NCBI GenBank assembly: GCA_963682055.1
Contig: OY821748.1
Location: forward strand, 29,972,661-30,036,660
Direction: 5' to 3'
Source of the DNA: Primula veris
Taxonomy: Eukaryota > Streptophyta > Magnoliopsida > Ericales > Primulaceae
DNA: 64,000 nucleotides
The translations under genes were made by a program, and so were the position numbers. Positions 10,785 through 23,100 of the stretch are shown one piece after another. Below the pieces are notes generated by a model that ran no database searches, was not told the origin of the DNA, and was given only the letters and a program-made list of their open reading frames with translations. Each line of letters starts with the position of its first letter. Within the stretch, counting starts at the first letter, position 1.

Positions 10785-13238
10785 TTTTCTATATAAGAGA
10801 TAGATAGAGAGACAGTGTGTGTGTTTGTTTTTTTGTGTTTTGGGATTCCTTTTATTTTCTCTTCTGATCAAAGTTCCAAAAAAAACAAAACAAGGCTAAC
10901 ATCATCCAACTTAAACTATATGCTATTTGCAAATAGCCCCATTTATTTCAATATGGTCTCCTTTGGATTTTTATCAAATATTAATTACATCCTTACAATT
11001 TTACTAATTCACCATTTCACTCATATTAATTCTTAATATATATATATATATATTGTTATCAATGATCAATATTAGAATATTTTAGTTAGAATAATTATTT
11101 GTTTACTGTATTTAGTTTGTAAATGCACACACGAGTTAAGATAACAATAATCGTGGAAAAAAAGAATGACAAGTGGCTTTATATATAAAAAAAATTATCT
11201 TAATAAGAAAAAACTATTTTTCTTGTGTCCATCGGTAAAAGTTTAATTGACATGTATGAATATAAAATAAAAGATGACATTGGATTTAGTTTCAAATTAT
11301 AGGGGTTATTTACAAATGAGCTATGGTTTTATGGGGATTTTGATTTATTTTTGATTTATTTTATGTAGCGGAAGTCAAAAATGTGTAGGTGCTGAAATTG
11401 GGGGGGTGTCATTAATTATTTTATCTCTGTTTCATAAAAGTGTGAAAAAGTTACACACGTCTTCTGTCTACCTTTTAATTCACCACTTAAATCAATACGT
11501 GTTTGGTATATTACGTGTCCAATTTATAATAAAATCAACTATGCACCCCATCTTGTGTCAAATCATCTACTTCATCAATTATTGCAAAAATGTAGATGTA
11601 AATGGAGGAGGGTCACAACACCCACCCACCCCCCACCCCATTTGACTTCCCGGCGTTTTCACGATCCCTAATGATTTTTCGGTTAAACAGACGGTTTCGA
11701 ATGATAAAAAAAAAAGTAACTAAAAAAATCATTCCGAATCGTGAAAATAGAGTGAAAGTTTCCTGATAACTCTATTAAATTAGGAAGTCTGGTGCCACTC
11801 CTTCACATTAAATTGCTTTGGTAAAAAAGTAAAACTTTGAAATAAGAGCATGTATATAAGTTGAGTATGGTAACTCTTATGATTAAAAAAAATATCAACT
11901 CGAACACGTATCGGACACGGTAAATGTGTGTTGAACATGGTTCAACGATAACATTACATAGTTGGTTAAAAAATAGTTAAATTTGACAAGTTTTTAATAT
12001 GAAAACTATCAAAAGTCTTTTTTTAAAATGTAGGTTTAACATAAATATGACAAAATAGTACTATTATATAATTAGCATTCTATATTATCATAGTAGAATG
12101 ATTAGAACTTTATAAAAAAACTATATTTCATATATATATATATGATAAATTATTGTTTGTTTAAATACAATATATCACATACATGAAAATTATAATTATA
12201 TACTCTATTAAATGTAATGTTCCTGTCGATTCGTGTTCTAAATTTTAAAAATTTACCGTTTTGGGTTATTAAGAGTCAAAACTTCTCACAAAACTGTCAC
12301 AAACCCGTCATGAAAAACGACGGTAGTAAGTTCGTCCCAAAAAATATTGTCACTAGTACTCGTTGTTTGAACATTTTTTTTGTAAGTGCTCGTGTCCGTG
12401 TAACATATGGTAAGGATGAGCAAAGTCGAACCAAAATAACATTATTAAAACGATTGGGTATTGGTTTGATTTAGCTTAGAAAATTGATCATATATACCAA
12501 TTCCGTTTGTTGCTTTAGTTAATTTCAAATTATTCAACTTAAAACAGTACGAGTCGAACCAATTAATTACATGCTATGTATAATTATATATAGAGTTTTG
12601 CAGTGTATGTGCTTTAACAAGATTTAATAAGTTGCATTTAGTTAAGAATTCCCCAGTTTCAGGATAAATATCACATTCCTTAAAACTTCGTAGCAAGTAC
12701 AATGCTAAAAAACATACAATACCTTCAATTTATCACTTTGATATTGTACAACTTTCTAATTTTTATCTTTAGACCGGGTGAAGTGTTATAGCTAGCGCAG
12801 GCTAATCTATAGATTTCATATGGCGGAAAAAGTGCACCTTCAGCGATAAAAGTTTAAAGTTTGGCCTCCAAGTCCCGACAACAAAAACCTCAAATATTTT
12901 CTTCACGCTATAATATGAAATTTGTCACCATCTTTCTTGCATCTCCTCGAACCTGGCTTTGTTAACCTAAATCACTTAAAACGAAGCACAACTTGCTTTC
13001 GTTCCACAAAGTTACTTTTGGAGAGCAATATGGTACAAAAGAACCAGCAAAAATGGATGAAATGGTAACTTGGTATCAAAATAAATACTTTTTGGGTGTG
13101 ATACAACCAAAAATCAACCAAATAATGAGAGCAAGAAACTCTCTTACGAGCAACGAACACAGAAACTATAACAAATTAACAACCATTGACCAATAGGTCT
13201 GCGGTGAAGAGCCGACTTTCAAGAATTTTACTATCTTA
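10785..13238. other. Serpin upstream region and intergenic DNA, no gene seen
   Basis: Probable 5' UTR and promoter of the serpin (10785 to about 11000). 'tcttatataga' lies just 5' of the start on the minus strand, too close to the ATG to act as a TATA box. Beyond that the DNA is AT-rich with (TA)n runs at 11038-11052 and 12133-12143. No protein similarity was recognised on either strand. Confidence 0.5.
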
Positions 13239-13275
13239 ATAAACACCACCAGAATGTGGTTTATATATTTCTACA

Positions 13276-13287
13276 TGGTATCAGAGC
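13276..13287 (+). other. Primer-binding site of the copia element
   Basis: TGGTATCAGAGC directly after the LTR remnant; initiator-Met tRNA type. Confidence 0.85.
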
Positions 13288-13647
13288 GATAAAAAAGTGT
13301 TTCCGCTGCGATCTTCCACAAAATGAGAGTTTTTTTCGAAGTTTTTGGGTATTTTTTTCATGTAGATTGGGGTTTCTTTCAGTTTTTTTTCTGAATTTAT
13401 TCGTTTCTGTAACTAGTAATATATGTATCACTCTCTTCTTTGTTATCAATTTTCTAGTTGATTGGGTTATTTTTTTCCCTGGTGAATTCTGAGAATTAGG
13501 GTTTACTCGGTTTATTTGGGGATTTTGCATAATCAGTGATTAATTGGGTCAACTGAGTAAGGTTTGGGGGGTTTAGTAGTGATTGTGTCCTTTTTACCCA
13601 AATTTAGGGTTTCTTGATCAAAATTAGGGTTTTTTAAATTCAAGAAA

Positions 13648-14420
13648 ATGTCAGGAATTAATGAGAATGGAGATCCTCGACCTAGTGTTAGTGTTTCTAT
13701 AACTACCATAAGCCCATATTATATAAGATCAAATGAAAACACAAATATCAGTTTAGTTACCCCTTTATTGACTGTCTCAAATTTCTACTCTTGGAGGAGG
13801 GCTATGAAACAGACCCAATGCATGATGTTTGGTTGCAGTGCAATTTAATAGTCATGTCTTGGATTATTAACTCAGTTAGTAGTGATATAGCCCAATCTAT
13901 TCTATATGTGGATACTGCTTCTAAGATGTAGAGAGAGTTATCAGAAAGGTTTACTCAAATAAATTAGGCTAGGATTTATGAGCTTCACCAAGATATTCAC
14001 AGTACAATTCAAGATTCTCTTAGTGTATCAAGGTACTTTACTAAAATTGAGACCTTGTAAAATCAGTTGAGTATTTTAAGTCCTATACCTAGGTGTACTT
14101 GTGGAGTGATAGGTGGATGTTCTTGCAATTTTATGAGTGTTATAATAGCAAAGGAACATGGAATTTTTAAGATGATCTTTTTAATGGGGATTAATGAGAG
14201 GTTCACTCTTGTGATGAGTCAGATACTTTTGATGAGGCCATTGCCCTCTTTAAATGACATGTATCAATTAATGGCTCAAGAAGAGAAATAGCAAAATGTA
14301 GGGGTACATAGTGTGGTTTCTGATGGTAGTTTGGTTCTTCCTTCTCAGCACATTAGGCCTCAGGTTAGTCAAGGGAATGATTAAGGTTTTAGGCCATAAT
14401 TTAGTCAAGGTTTTGAGCTT
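13648..14420 (+). pseudogene. Copia gag
   Basis: Starts MSGINENGDPRPSVS. The early part has the copia Gag pattern (PYYIRSNENTNISLVTPLL, then YSWRRAM). From 13848 it breaks into pieces with several stops: 14067-14291 continues with Gag-like residues, then TAG and TAA codons interrupt. No intact zinc knuckle was found. Confidence 0.75.
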
Positions 14421-14443
14421 GTGAGGTTTCAGGCCAACAGATA

Positions 14444-14923
14444 GTGTGCAGCAAAGGAAGAGTTGTGAGGTTGAAATACATCAGAAACATGGTGATCAAT
14501 AGGGCTAGCTCTAGTGCAACTCTTCTTTCTAATATGGTGTTTTCTGGTATGTCAGGTATACCAGTTTCTTCTTTTTCCTTTTATGCTAATGTTTGTCAAA
14601 ATACAATTAAGATTGATAGTACGATGAATAATGGTATGTGGATAATTGATAGCGGGGCAAATGAGCATATGATTAATATTTTAAATCAATTTGCTAATTT
14701 TAAAAAAATTGATTCACATGTTAATTTACCTAATGGACAAAAGTTTGTGGTAGCTCATACAGGAATTGTAGTTTTTAAAAACAATATTGTCTTATATAAT
14801 GTTCTGTGTGTACCATCTTTTGGTTTTAATCTGGTAGTTGTTAGTAAGTTAGCTAAGGATTCTGGTTTATCGTTAATTTTTTATTCAAAAGGTTGCTATA
14901 TATTTAGGACCAGGCCTCTTTGA
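14444..14923 (+). pseudogene. Copia protease domain
   Basis: Contains MWIIDSGANEHM, the aspartic protease active site (D-S-G), followed by LPNGQKFVVAHTG and VLYNVLCVPSFGFNLVVVSKL, as in copia proteases. The downstream gag-pre-integrase part continues in another frame at 14920. Confidence 0.88.
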
Positions 14924-16275
14924 GGATGATTGGTAGTGCAAAGGCAATGAATGGATTGTATGTTTTCCAAAGAAATAAAGTGTCTAAGTCTTTCAGTTGT
15001 AATAGTTCTATTTTTAATAATAAGGCACAAATTTGGCATTATAGATTAGGGCATCCTTCTCTCCTTGTACTAAGTTTGATTTCTGAGGATGTAAATACCA
15101 AGTTTAGTGTTCTGAGTTCAAAAAGTTGTGATGTTTGTCATTTAGCTAAGCACCATGGGTTTAGATTTCTTGTTAAAAATTCCAATACAAATCATGTTTT
15201 TGAGCTTATTCAGTGTGATCTTTGGGGTTCTTATTCTGTTTCTACTTATAATAATTTCAATTACTTTCTAACAATAGTTGATGATTATACTAAATGCACT
15301 TGGATTTTCTTGTTAAAGAATAAGTCTGATACTGCAATTATTTTTCCTCAGTTTTATAGAATGGTGGAGAATCAATTTAATGCTAAGATTAAGGTAATAA
15401 GAAGTGATAACGGTACTGAGTTTAATATTTTATATTTTTATGCTAAGAATGGTATTATTCATCAAACAAGTTGTGTGGACACTCCACAGTAGAATGGAAT
15501 TGCAGAAAGAAAATATCAACACTTATTAAATGTAGCAAGAACTCTTAAATTTCAATCAAACTTACCGTTAAAATTTTGGGGAGAATGTATTTTAACTGCT
15601 GCTTATCTCATTAATAAAACTCATACCCCTCTTCTAGCTAATAAAAGTCTTTATCAATTATTGTATGATAAAAAACCTACCTATAGTCACCTCAGAGTTA
15701 TTGCTTGTCTTTGTTATGCTAGTACTTTAAGTAGAAACATAACTAAATTTGATGCTAGAGGTAGAAAGTGTGTCTTACTTGGTTATGGAACAAGCACCAA
15801 ATGTTACAAACTGTATGATCTAGTTGCAGATGAGATTTTTCTTTCAAGAAATGTTATTTTTTATGAATATTTTTTTCATTTTCAGCAAAAAGATGAATCT
15901 TTTGTTTCACATAACTTACCCACTGATAATCTTCAATCTGTAAATAGTCTTATAACCATTAATACTTTTAAGGATGATATTTTTAAGAGTGATAATTCTT
16001 GTATTAATGACAATGTTGTTAATCCTTCTAATGTTGATGTTCATCAAGAAAGTGTTGTTGTAGGTGACTCTACTGTTGGTAGAAAATCTACAAGAACTTC
16101 AAAGGATCCTAGGTATTTACACAAGTTTCATTGTTCTACTAATAATGTTGTGATTTCTACTTATATAATGATGCATGTTCATCCTTTATCTTCTTGTCTC
16201 ACCTATGATATTTTTTCTCAGTCTTATAAGTCATTTTATATGTTATTTTCTTCTGTCAGTGAACATAGAAATTAG
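14920..16275 (+). pseudogene. Copia integrase with a premature stop
   Basis: The H2C2 zinc-binding region shows as HYRLGHPS followed by CDVCHLAKHH. The catalytic core is visible as CDLWG (first Asp) and RSDNGTEF (second Asp); the catalytic Glu stretch NGIAERK follows a TAG at 15490-15492, probably a mutated Gln codon. The C-terminal part (15661-16275, with THLRVIACLCYAS-like and LLGYG words) continues in the same element. The domain order is canonical and the protein is truncated. Confidence 0.88.
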
Positions 16276-17200
16276 AAGCATGCTAGTAATGACCCTCTTT
16301 GGATAGAAGCTATGAAAGCTGAAATTAAATCTTTAGAGGTAAATAACACTTGAATTTTAACAAAACTACCACCTGCTAAACAACCAATAGGCGGTAAATG
16401 GGTTTATAAAATTAAACATAAGGCAAATGGTTCTATAGAAAGATATAAAGCTAGGTTAGTGACAAAAGTTTATACCCAACTAGAAGGCATTGATTATGAA
16501 GCCACTTTTTCCCCTATTGCCAAAACGACAACAGTAAGATTTTTTTTAGCAATTCCAGCTTCTCAAAAATGGTTTTTATCTCAAACAGATGTGAATAATG
16601 CTTTTTTGTATGGTGAATTGGATGAAGAAGTATATATGACACCACGGCCAGGTTTTTTACAAAAAAGATGATACTTTACTTTGTAAATTGCAAAAGTCTT
16701 TGTATGGTTTAAAACAAGCTTCTAGACAGTGATTTTCAAAGTTAAATAGTGCTTTAATGATGTTTGGTTTTACTCAATCTGTTGCTGATTACTCCCTGTT
16801 TACTATTACTAAGTATGGATATTTTTTAGCACTTTTAGTTTATGTAGATGACATTAGCAAGTACTTGTTCAGAGTTAATTAATGAAGTTAAAAATTTCTT
16901 AATGAACAATTTCAGTTAAAAGACTTAGGGACCTTTAAGGTTTTTCCGAGTATTAGAAGTAGCTAGAAGTGAGAAAGGTATACATGTTTGTCAAAAAAAA
17001 TATGTCTTAGAAGTATTGGCAGATACAGGTCTTTTAGCATCAAAACCATCAAATTTTCCGATGGACACCAAACAGAAGTTCACATGTTCTGATAATGAGC
17101 CTTTTGAAGATATTACTTTGTACAGTAGATTGGTGGGTAAGTTGCTTTACTTAACTATTACAAGACTGGATATTTCTTACTAGGTACATGTTTTAAGTTA
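16276..17200 (+). pseudogene. Copia reverse transcriptase, frameshifted
   Basis: Pieces in order: WIEAMKAEI and [13 protein letters not shown], then [32 protein letters not shown], then after a shift near 16668 LYGLKQASRQ, and LLVYVDDI (16842-16865), the catalytic YVDD box. Stops after LEVNNT (16350), after the LYGLKQAS segment and after YVDDI destroy the frame. Confidence 0.86.
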
Positions 17201-17240
17201 GTTTTTAGCTAATACAAGTAAAAGGCACTATGCAGCAGGT

Positions 17241-17760
17241 TTGAGGGTTTTGAGATATATTAAGAAATCACCAGCTCAAGGTATATTTTTTTCCTCTACT
17301 TCTCCTTTGTTTTTAAAAGCCTTTAGTGATTTCGATTGGCCAGCATGTGTTGATTCTAGAAAGTCAGTGACTGGGTTTAGTGTTTCTTGGAAAAGCAAAA
17401 AGCAAAATGTTGTATCTAGAAGTAGTGCTGAGGCTGAATATATGGCACTTGCTGTTACTAGTTGTGAAATAATGTGGTTACTTCACTTGATTAAAGATTT
17501 AGGTGTAAAACATAATAAACCAGTAGATTTATTTACATATAGTAAAAGTGCACTTTCTTTAGTTTATAATCCAGTTAATCATGAACGTACAAAACATATT
17601 GAAGTTAATTATCATTTTATCAGAGATTTGGTACTTAAAAATGTTGTTCATTTGTTACATGTTCATACTAATGATAATGTTGTAGATCTTTTTACCAAAC
17701 CATTGGGTGCAGCTCAGTTTAAACATTTACTTTCAAGATGGGAGTGTTATCCCTTCACTC
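17241..17760 (+). pseudogene. Copia RNase H and polyprotein end
   Basis: GFSVSWKSKKQNVVSRSSAEAEYMALA is the typical copia RNase H stretch, followed by NHERTKHIEVNYHFIRD and DNVVDLFTKPLG. The usual Asp-Ser/Asn of the 'C-D-S/N' box is replaced: the frame reads YSKSAL. The open frame runs on into LTR sequence to 17831. Confidence 0.85.
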
Positions 17761-17779
17761 TCCATCTTGAGGGGAGCAT

Positions 17780-18100
17780 ATTAAGTGTATATATTGTACA
17801 TAAGAATATTTTGTCATGTTTTAAATATTAAGGGTTGATTCAATAATGTTTTATATTCAGTGTAGTTATTACAACTTTTGTATAAAAGATTGTTGATGAT
17901 AGTTTTATAACTCATGGGACCTTATAAAAATTCTGTAACTATATATATATATTCAACTGTAACAAGAATTCATAATTAATTCATTTTAATAAAAATTTAA
18001 TTTTTCCTTATTTTCTCTCTCTATTCTCTCTCTTTATCGCCCGTGATCATATTCCGATCACGTATAAACACCACCAGAACGTGGTTTATATATTTCTATA
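17780..18100 (+). repeat. Copia 3' LTR (left edge approximate)
   Basis: Follows a purine tract TTGAGGGGAG (17768-17777). It holds a TATA-like 'tgtataaaaga' (about 17879) and ends near 18100 with the words also present before the primer-binding site. The expected terminal CA is changed to TA. Confidence 0.6.
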
Positions 18101-18699
18101 TACACAAAAAAATATTAGATAAACTTAACCGAAAATAATCCATCTAAATGAAATAAAATACTGAAATAAAATAATGAAATAAAATTAAAATATATAGTTT
18201 TATGGTAACAATTGGTACACCCGGTACAAACATAAAAAAAGAAAACTGGGTACAAACTAACAGAATGAGTGTCTCTTTGAAACAGTCATCGTATTTGACT
18301 GTTTATGATACAGTCAGATTTTCAGTACGATGATTATATAATATTTTTCAATAACTAGTTTATGGGTACAATCTAGCATAATCCTAGTTTAGAAAATGGA
18401 TGGTTATATAATATTTTTCAATAACTAGTTTATTTTTTCTATTTTCAACAAATTAGAATTTGATAAATTAAAAACAAATTGTAAAACACACTAAAAACTC
18501 AAATAAAAATATAAAATCTAGGGGGGGCTACCCTAAACTTATATATTAATCAAATTATTTTATTTATTTGACATAGTTTTATACAAACAGATTGTGACGC
18601 AGTCATGCATTAATGTTCCCTATTAATTCCCAACAGAACTGCTCATTCACTCAACTCTCTTTCTCTATATACATGTAATGTATCATACAGCTGGTGAGT
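18101..18699. other. Intergenic AT-rich DNA
   Basis: Nothing gene-like seen. A phrase of about 30 bases ('atataatatttttcaata' and 'actagttta') is repeated at about 18335 and 18402, a short tandem duplication. Confidence 0.5.
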
Positions 18700-19619
18700 T
18701 AGGGTCGGCTCCCGATCCGTAAACACTCAATCCGTACTCGACCCGATTAATTTTGAAAGTGGAAAAAAAATCCCAACCCCGACCCGATAAAAGTCGAGAC
18801 CCGAATTTTCGGGATCCCGTAGGGTCAGGATAGTTTTATCCCGAATCTCCCGACATATCTTTTTTATTTTACGACAAGGTCATTTTTTATTAACAATAAT
18901 TTTCATTTGAGAAGTCTAAACATGCTATTAACACGAAACATAATCCTAGTTTAAAAATAACACTCCTAATAAATGAAAAAATAAATTAACATATAGTAGA
19001 AAAAATAGTGTGAAACTACAAATAATGGTGAATTGATACGTTTTTTTTATCAGATTCTTTTAATATTTAGTTTTATTCACACAAAGAAATAATTATCATA
19101 CTAAATGAGATATATTATCATTATAATTTTTATAATCGAAAAATAATTATCATTTATCTTTTTTGAAATAACAATATAACTTTTTAATTTAAGAATATTT
19201 TTTATTTTAATAGTTTCATATATTAAAAAGTACAAATCTATATACTTATTTAATTATAACTAATATATGAAACCAAAAAGGATCGTAGTTCATATGGTAG
19301 AATGTTTACATTACAGGTTAGAGTTACAAGGCTCGATTCTCATCACTTGTATTTGATTTAAATTAATTTATATTTTAGTGCTGAAATAAAAAAAGATCAT
19401 GTTATATAATATAAAATATAAAATTAATTAAAAAATCGGATCGGGTCGGGACACCCGACGAAATCAAAATTATCACCCGATCCCGACCCCGAAGTTTGTC
19501 GGGTCGGGACAAAAACCGACGTTTTCAGATCAGGACTTTTCTCGAGTCGAAAAATTTCAGGTCGGGTGCGAATCAGGACACGGGTCGGAATAGAATTTTG
19601 GGATTTTTTCCCGACCCTA
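18700..19619. repeat. TIR element of about 0.9 kb, hAT-like
   Basis: Ends TAGGGTCGG (18700-18708) and its inverse complement CCGACCCTA (19611-19619). The subterminal zones are full of 'cccgacccg' and 'cgggtcggg' words facing inward on each side. No transposase frame. A tRNA-like segment lies inside (19280-19343). Confidence 0.65.
19280..19343 (+). other. tRNA-like relic (box A and box B)
   Basis: Box A-like 'gtagttcatatggtagaatg' and box B-like 'ggctcgattctca', about 45 bases apart, in the arrangement of a tRNA gene. It is too degenerate to fold as a proper tRNA, so most likely a SINE head or tRNA pseudogene carried in the TIR element. Confidence 0.5.
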
Positions 19620-20188
19620 AATCCATGGTGATTTCTCCAATTACATCTCTAGTAAAATCCTTTCCCTTGCTCTCTAACTTCATATCTCGTTATTAGTAAA
19701 TTAAGTTAATTATGGTTCTTTCTCAAATTTCATTCAAATATTGGAACTGCCTCAGGAGAGGAGAGATGATTAACAATCAAGAAACACCAACATCATATGA
19801 ATCAAAGACGACCACCACCAATGTCTGAATTGAAGAGCTAGTCTTTTTGAGTTTCATTAGCTTTAACAGAAAGTGGAAAATTTTCTATTTATTCATAAAA
19901 GAAATGGTTCAAAGTTTCTGTACAATACATGATGAGTTGATGGCAGTTTATTCGAAAGTAAAATTAAATGTTTAACCAAGGAAAAATGATTAAGAAAAAA
20001 TTACTGTAGTCAACAGTTTCATTCAAAAATCTTTCAAAAAACTGAACAGCCTTCCTTTAATTCCCCTGCAGGACCGTTAACAAATTTGTATAGCACAATT
20101 CAAATTACAGTATTCTAGAAGGTAGATTATTCACAAAGTGCTCAAAATATTGAGCAAAAAAGAATTTTATCTAGCACAAGCAAATATT
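19620..20188. other. Probable 3' UTR and flank of the TPP gene
   Basis: No separate gene. The part next to 20189 is presumably the TPP 3' UTR; there is no protein similarity. Confidence 0.45.
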
Positions 20189-23100
20189 TTAGGAGTCGGC
20201 AGCAAGTCTTTCTTTAACCACTGCTGTTTCGTACATGATGTTGGCGACTTTGGAAGGAGGCCAGTAACGAAAAACTGACCTACCAACAATGTTTTTTATT
20301 GGGAGTGGACCCCTGTAAGTGCAAAAATACAGATTGTTACACTAATTTCAGAAGTAGATAAAAAGAACATGGTAAATGTAAAAATATAGGTGTCTTGGAT
20401 TGTGTTCTCAAAATTTTGGTTTATTTTCTTGCTTTGAATTTCACATTCAGTACGTGCACACCCATTAAAACTAGTTAGAAAACAAAATTCAAGGCAATTC
20501 CTTTCCTATCCAATAGGATATTTAGAGCCACCCAGAAAATAATATCCTAAATTCCAAGAATATGTGCACTTTCAAGACAGTTCAAACGGGTCTAAAGAAC
20601 CAGTAAGCCTAAGGCTCTTTTCCCACTGTTTCTCTTCCCCAAAGCTATAGATGATTAACAATTTTCAGAAATACAAGTATGCAGAGGAAATTCTGACGTG
20701 TTTATCCAATAATACTTTAGTTAACTCAAATTTTAAGGCAAAAGAATTAACACCAACCCGCTTTTCTTCTTTCATTTTTTTATTAAATTATTGAGTTCTA
20801 TTTTATTTTTGGACTCCCGAATCAACACCAGGTTAGCCCTAATGAAGAGAAAAGCAGGCAATACAGTAACAATACACCAGAAAAGTACAAGTGACACTAA
20901 AATCATAATTTGATATAAGAAATTACCAGTTATGAGAATCAAAACTGTTATTCCTGTTGTCCCCCAACACGAATACACAACCTTTAGGAACCCGCTGCAA
21001 AAGATCAAGAATGCACCATGTTCGGTTTTTAGAGACTTTATGCAAATAAAAAAAAAACATTTCCCTTCACATGGACAAGAGGAAACTGAACAACAGGAAT
21101 CTTTACCATAGGTTTCAATTCATAGGCTAGCGGTTCTAAAATGAAGTCCTCATCTTGCTCAATACCATTCACCAGCAATTTACCATCACGGACCTGTTAA
21201 AACAAAAAAAATTACAAATACAGAGAGGATTAAGATGAAGCAAAAGAGACAATTTTACAGGACAATTTTACAGGACAATAACAGTTCACTGAAAGAAAAA
21301 ACTTACTTCAACAATATCCTCTTCCTTCGCCACTATCCTCTTTATGAACACATCACCTGAGTTATATCCGATTTCCTGCACCCGGGGGAAATGTTTAATT
21401 TCTCCTAGTAGGAGTAGAATTTAAAAAGAAGCAAGTCATTATAAGCAAATAAAATTTGGTGATCTACATACCTGAAGAATTGGAGGTGCCTTAAAAATCA
21501 CAATTTCTGAAACTTCCGGCTTTTTGAAGATATAAGAGACCTGAACCAACAAAAACACTTTCAGAACAACTTTAGGCTCGACTTACTCAAAAGACTGCCA
21601 CTTATACACTTAGACAAGAGACCACTTAGAGCATGGAATCCGATATGGTAAAATAAGAGAAATTAGGAGAAAATATTAACCTAATGTTCAATGATGAATC
21701 ATTAAAAGTTACTATGTACGCTTAAATGACAACCACAATGAAAAATAAAAAGAATATAAAATCCTAATGAACAACATTGAGTTGGATCCAATAATCTAGA
21801 ACTGAAAATATAATTTTAGATCTCTGAAATAGTATAATAATCTAATTAGCAGCAAAACTTTTGATGCCATTTTTTTTTTGCTCCAATATTTCAAAAATCC
21901 AATAATTCAATTTTTCTCAGACATGATTATCGCATTAAAATTAAACCATGTATCATAAAATCCCATCAAATTTCACATAATGATTAATATAATTCCGAAT
22001 ATGCATGCACAACAGTGTCAAGTAATTACGAACAGTAAGGAAATCACTAGTAAAGAACCAATATTTGTTACTAACAGAAAGCAAGTATAAAACATTAAAT
22101 ATATATTGCAACTGCAACTTCTATGAACAAAATACTAAATATCAGGCATGACCTAGCATTAGAAGCCCCTCTACAATACGCCAATACCTAGTGCTCCCTA
22201 AGAGCAGGTATAAAACATATGTGGATTAGATAGACTGTGTATATGACAAATCTTTAACTGCAAAATTGGCAAACAAAGGTGACAGTGCATATGTATCCTT
22301 ACAAAACTACAAGAGAAATTGAAAATATTTTAATAAAAACTGAAGTTTAGTCAATTTTGTTAATACTTAAAAGCATTAAATTTCAGTTCCAAAACAGTAA
22401 ACATTTGCGATATTTTATTTATTTATAATTATCAAGATTAAAGTAGGGAAACTGCTTACCTAGATGCTGGACTAACACAAAACATGAAATGAATCTAATA
22501 GAGGTTAGACCCAAACAAACACAAATACGAGGCAACCGAAATGAACAGCAGCTCAAGCTATTTTTTAGGATAATTTTTCTGATATATTGAGTAAATGAAA
22601 GTGCAGAATAAAAAAGAATCAAGATAACAATACTTGAAAACGAAATAGAAAAGAAAGATAAAAGTACAGCTAAAATTTAAGATTCATTTTCTTCATTCCT
22701 TTTTTGTGAGCCCACTGCAGTAATATTTATACTGCTACTACAATTACCAAATAGACCTACAAACTTCAGAAATTTGCATTAAACTCCCATGGTTTATAAA
22801 ACGATTAAACTCGACTCCTACTCATCTATTTCCTTTCCAAATCATTTACCCCTATCCTCTTCTCTCTTTTGTAGCCAAACCAGGTCCGTTACATTCCTCA
22901 CCACTCAAAATACACCTTGCCCTCAAGGTGTGGGTTGAATTGTTCTCAAATTTATTTACGTCTACAATACACGTATAGTTGACAGAGTTAAAGAGCCAGC
23001 GAGCTTGTTCTAACAGGTGCAAGGCTACCTTTGCTATCCCATTCAAAAAATTCCTTCGATAATATAGTTCCCTCGAAAAGGTAGATACCAGTGTGAAAAT

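Larger units (their letters stand above)
13239..18100 (+). mobile_element. Ty1/copia retrotransposon, defective
   Basis: Order of parts: remnant of the 5' LTR (about 37 bp, ending CTACA at 13275), primer-binding site, gag, protease, integrase, RT, RNase H, 3' LTR. This PR-INT-RT-RH order defines copia. The 3' LTR ends (18062-18100) with the same 'taaacaccaccaga' and 'gtggtttatatatttcta' words seen before the primer-binding site, but the rest of the 5' LTR is not found upstream. Many in-frame stops and frameshifts (for example a TAG within the integrase at 15490 and breaks in RT) show it is dead. Confidence 0.9.
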
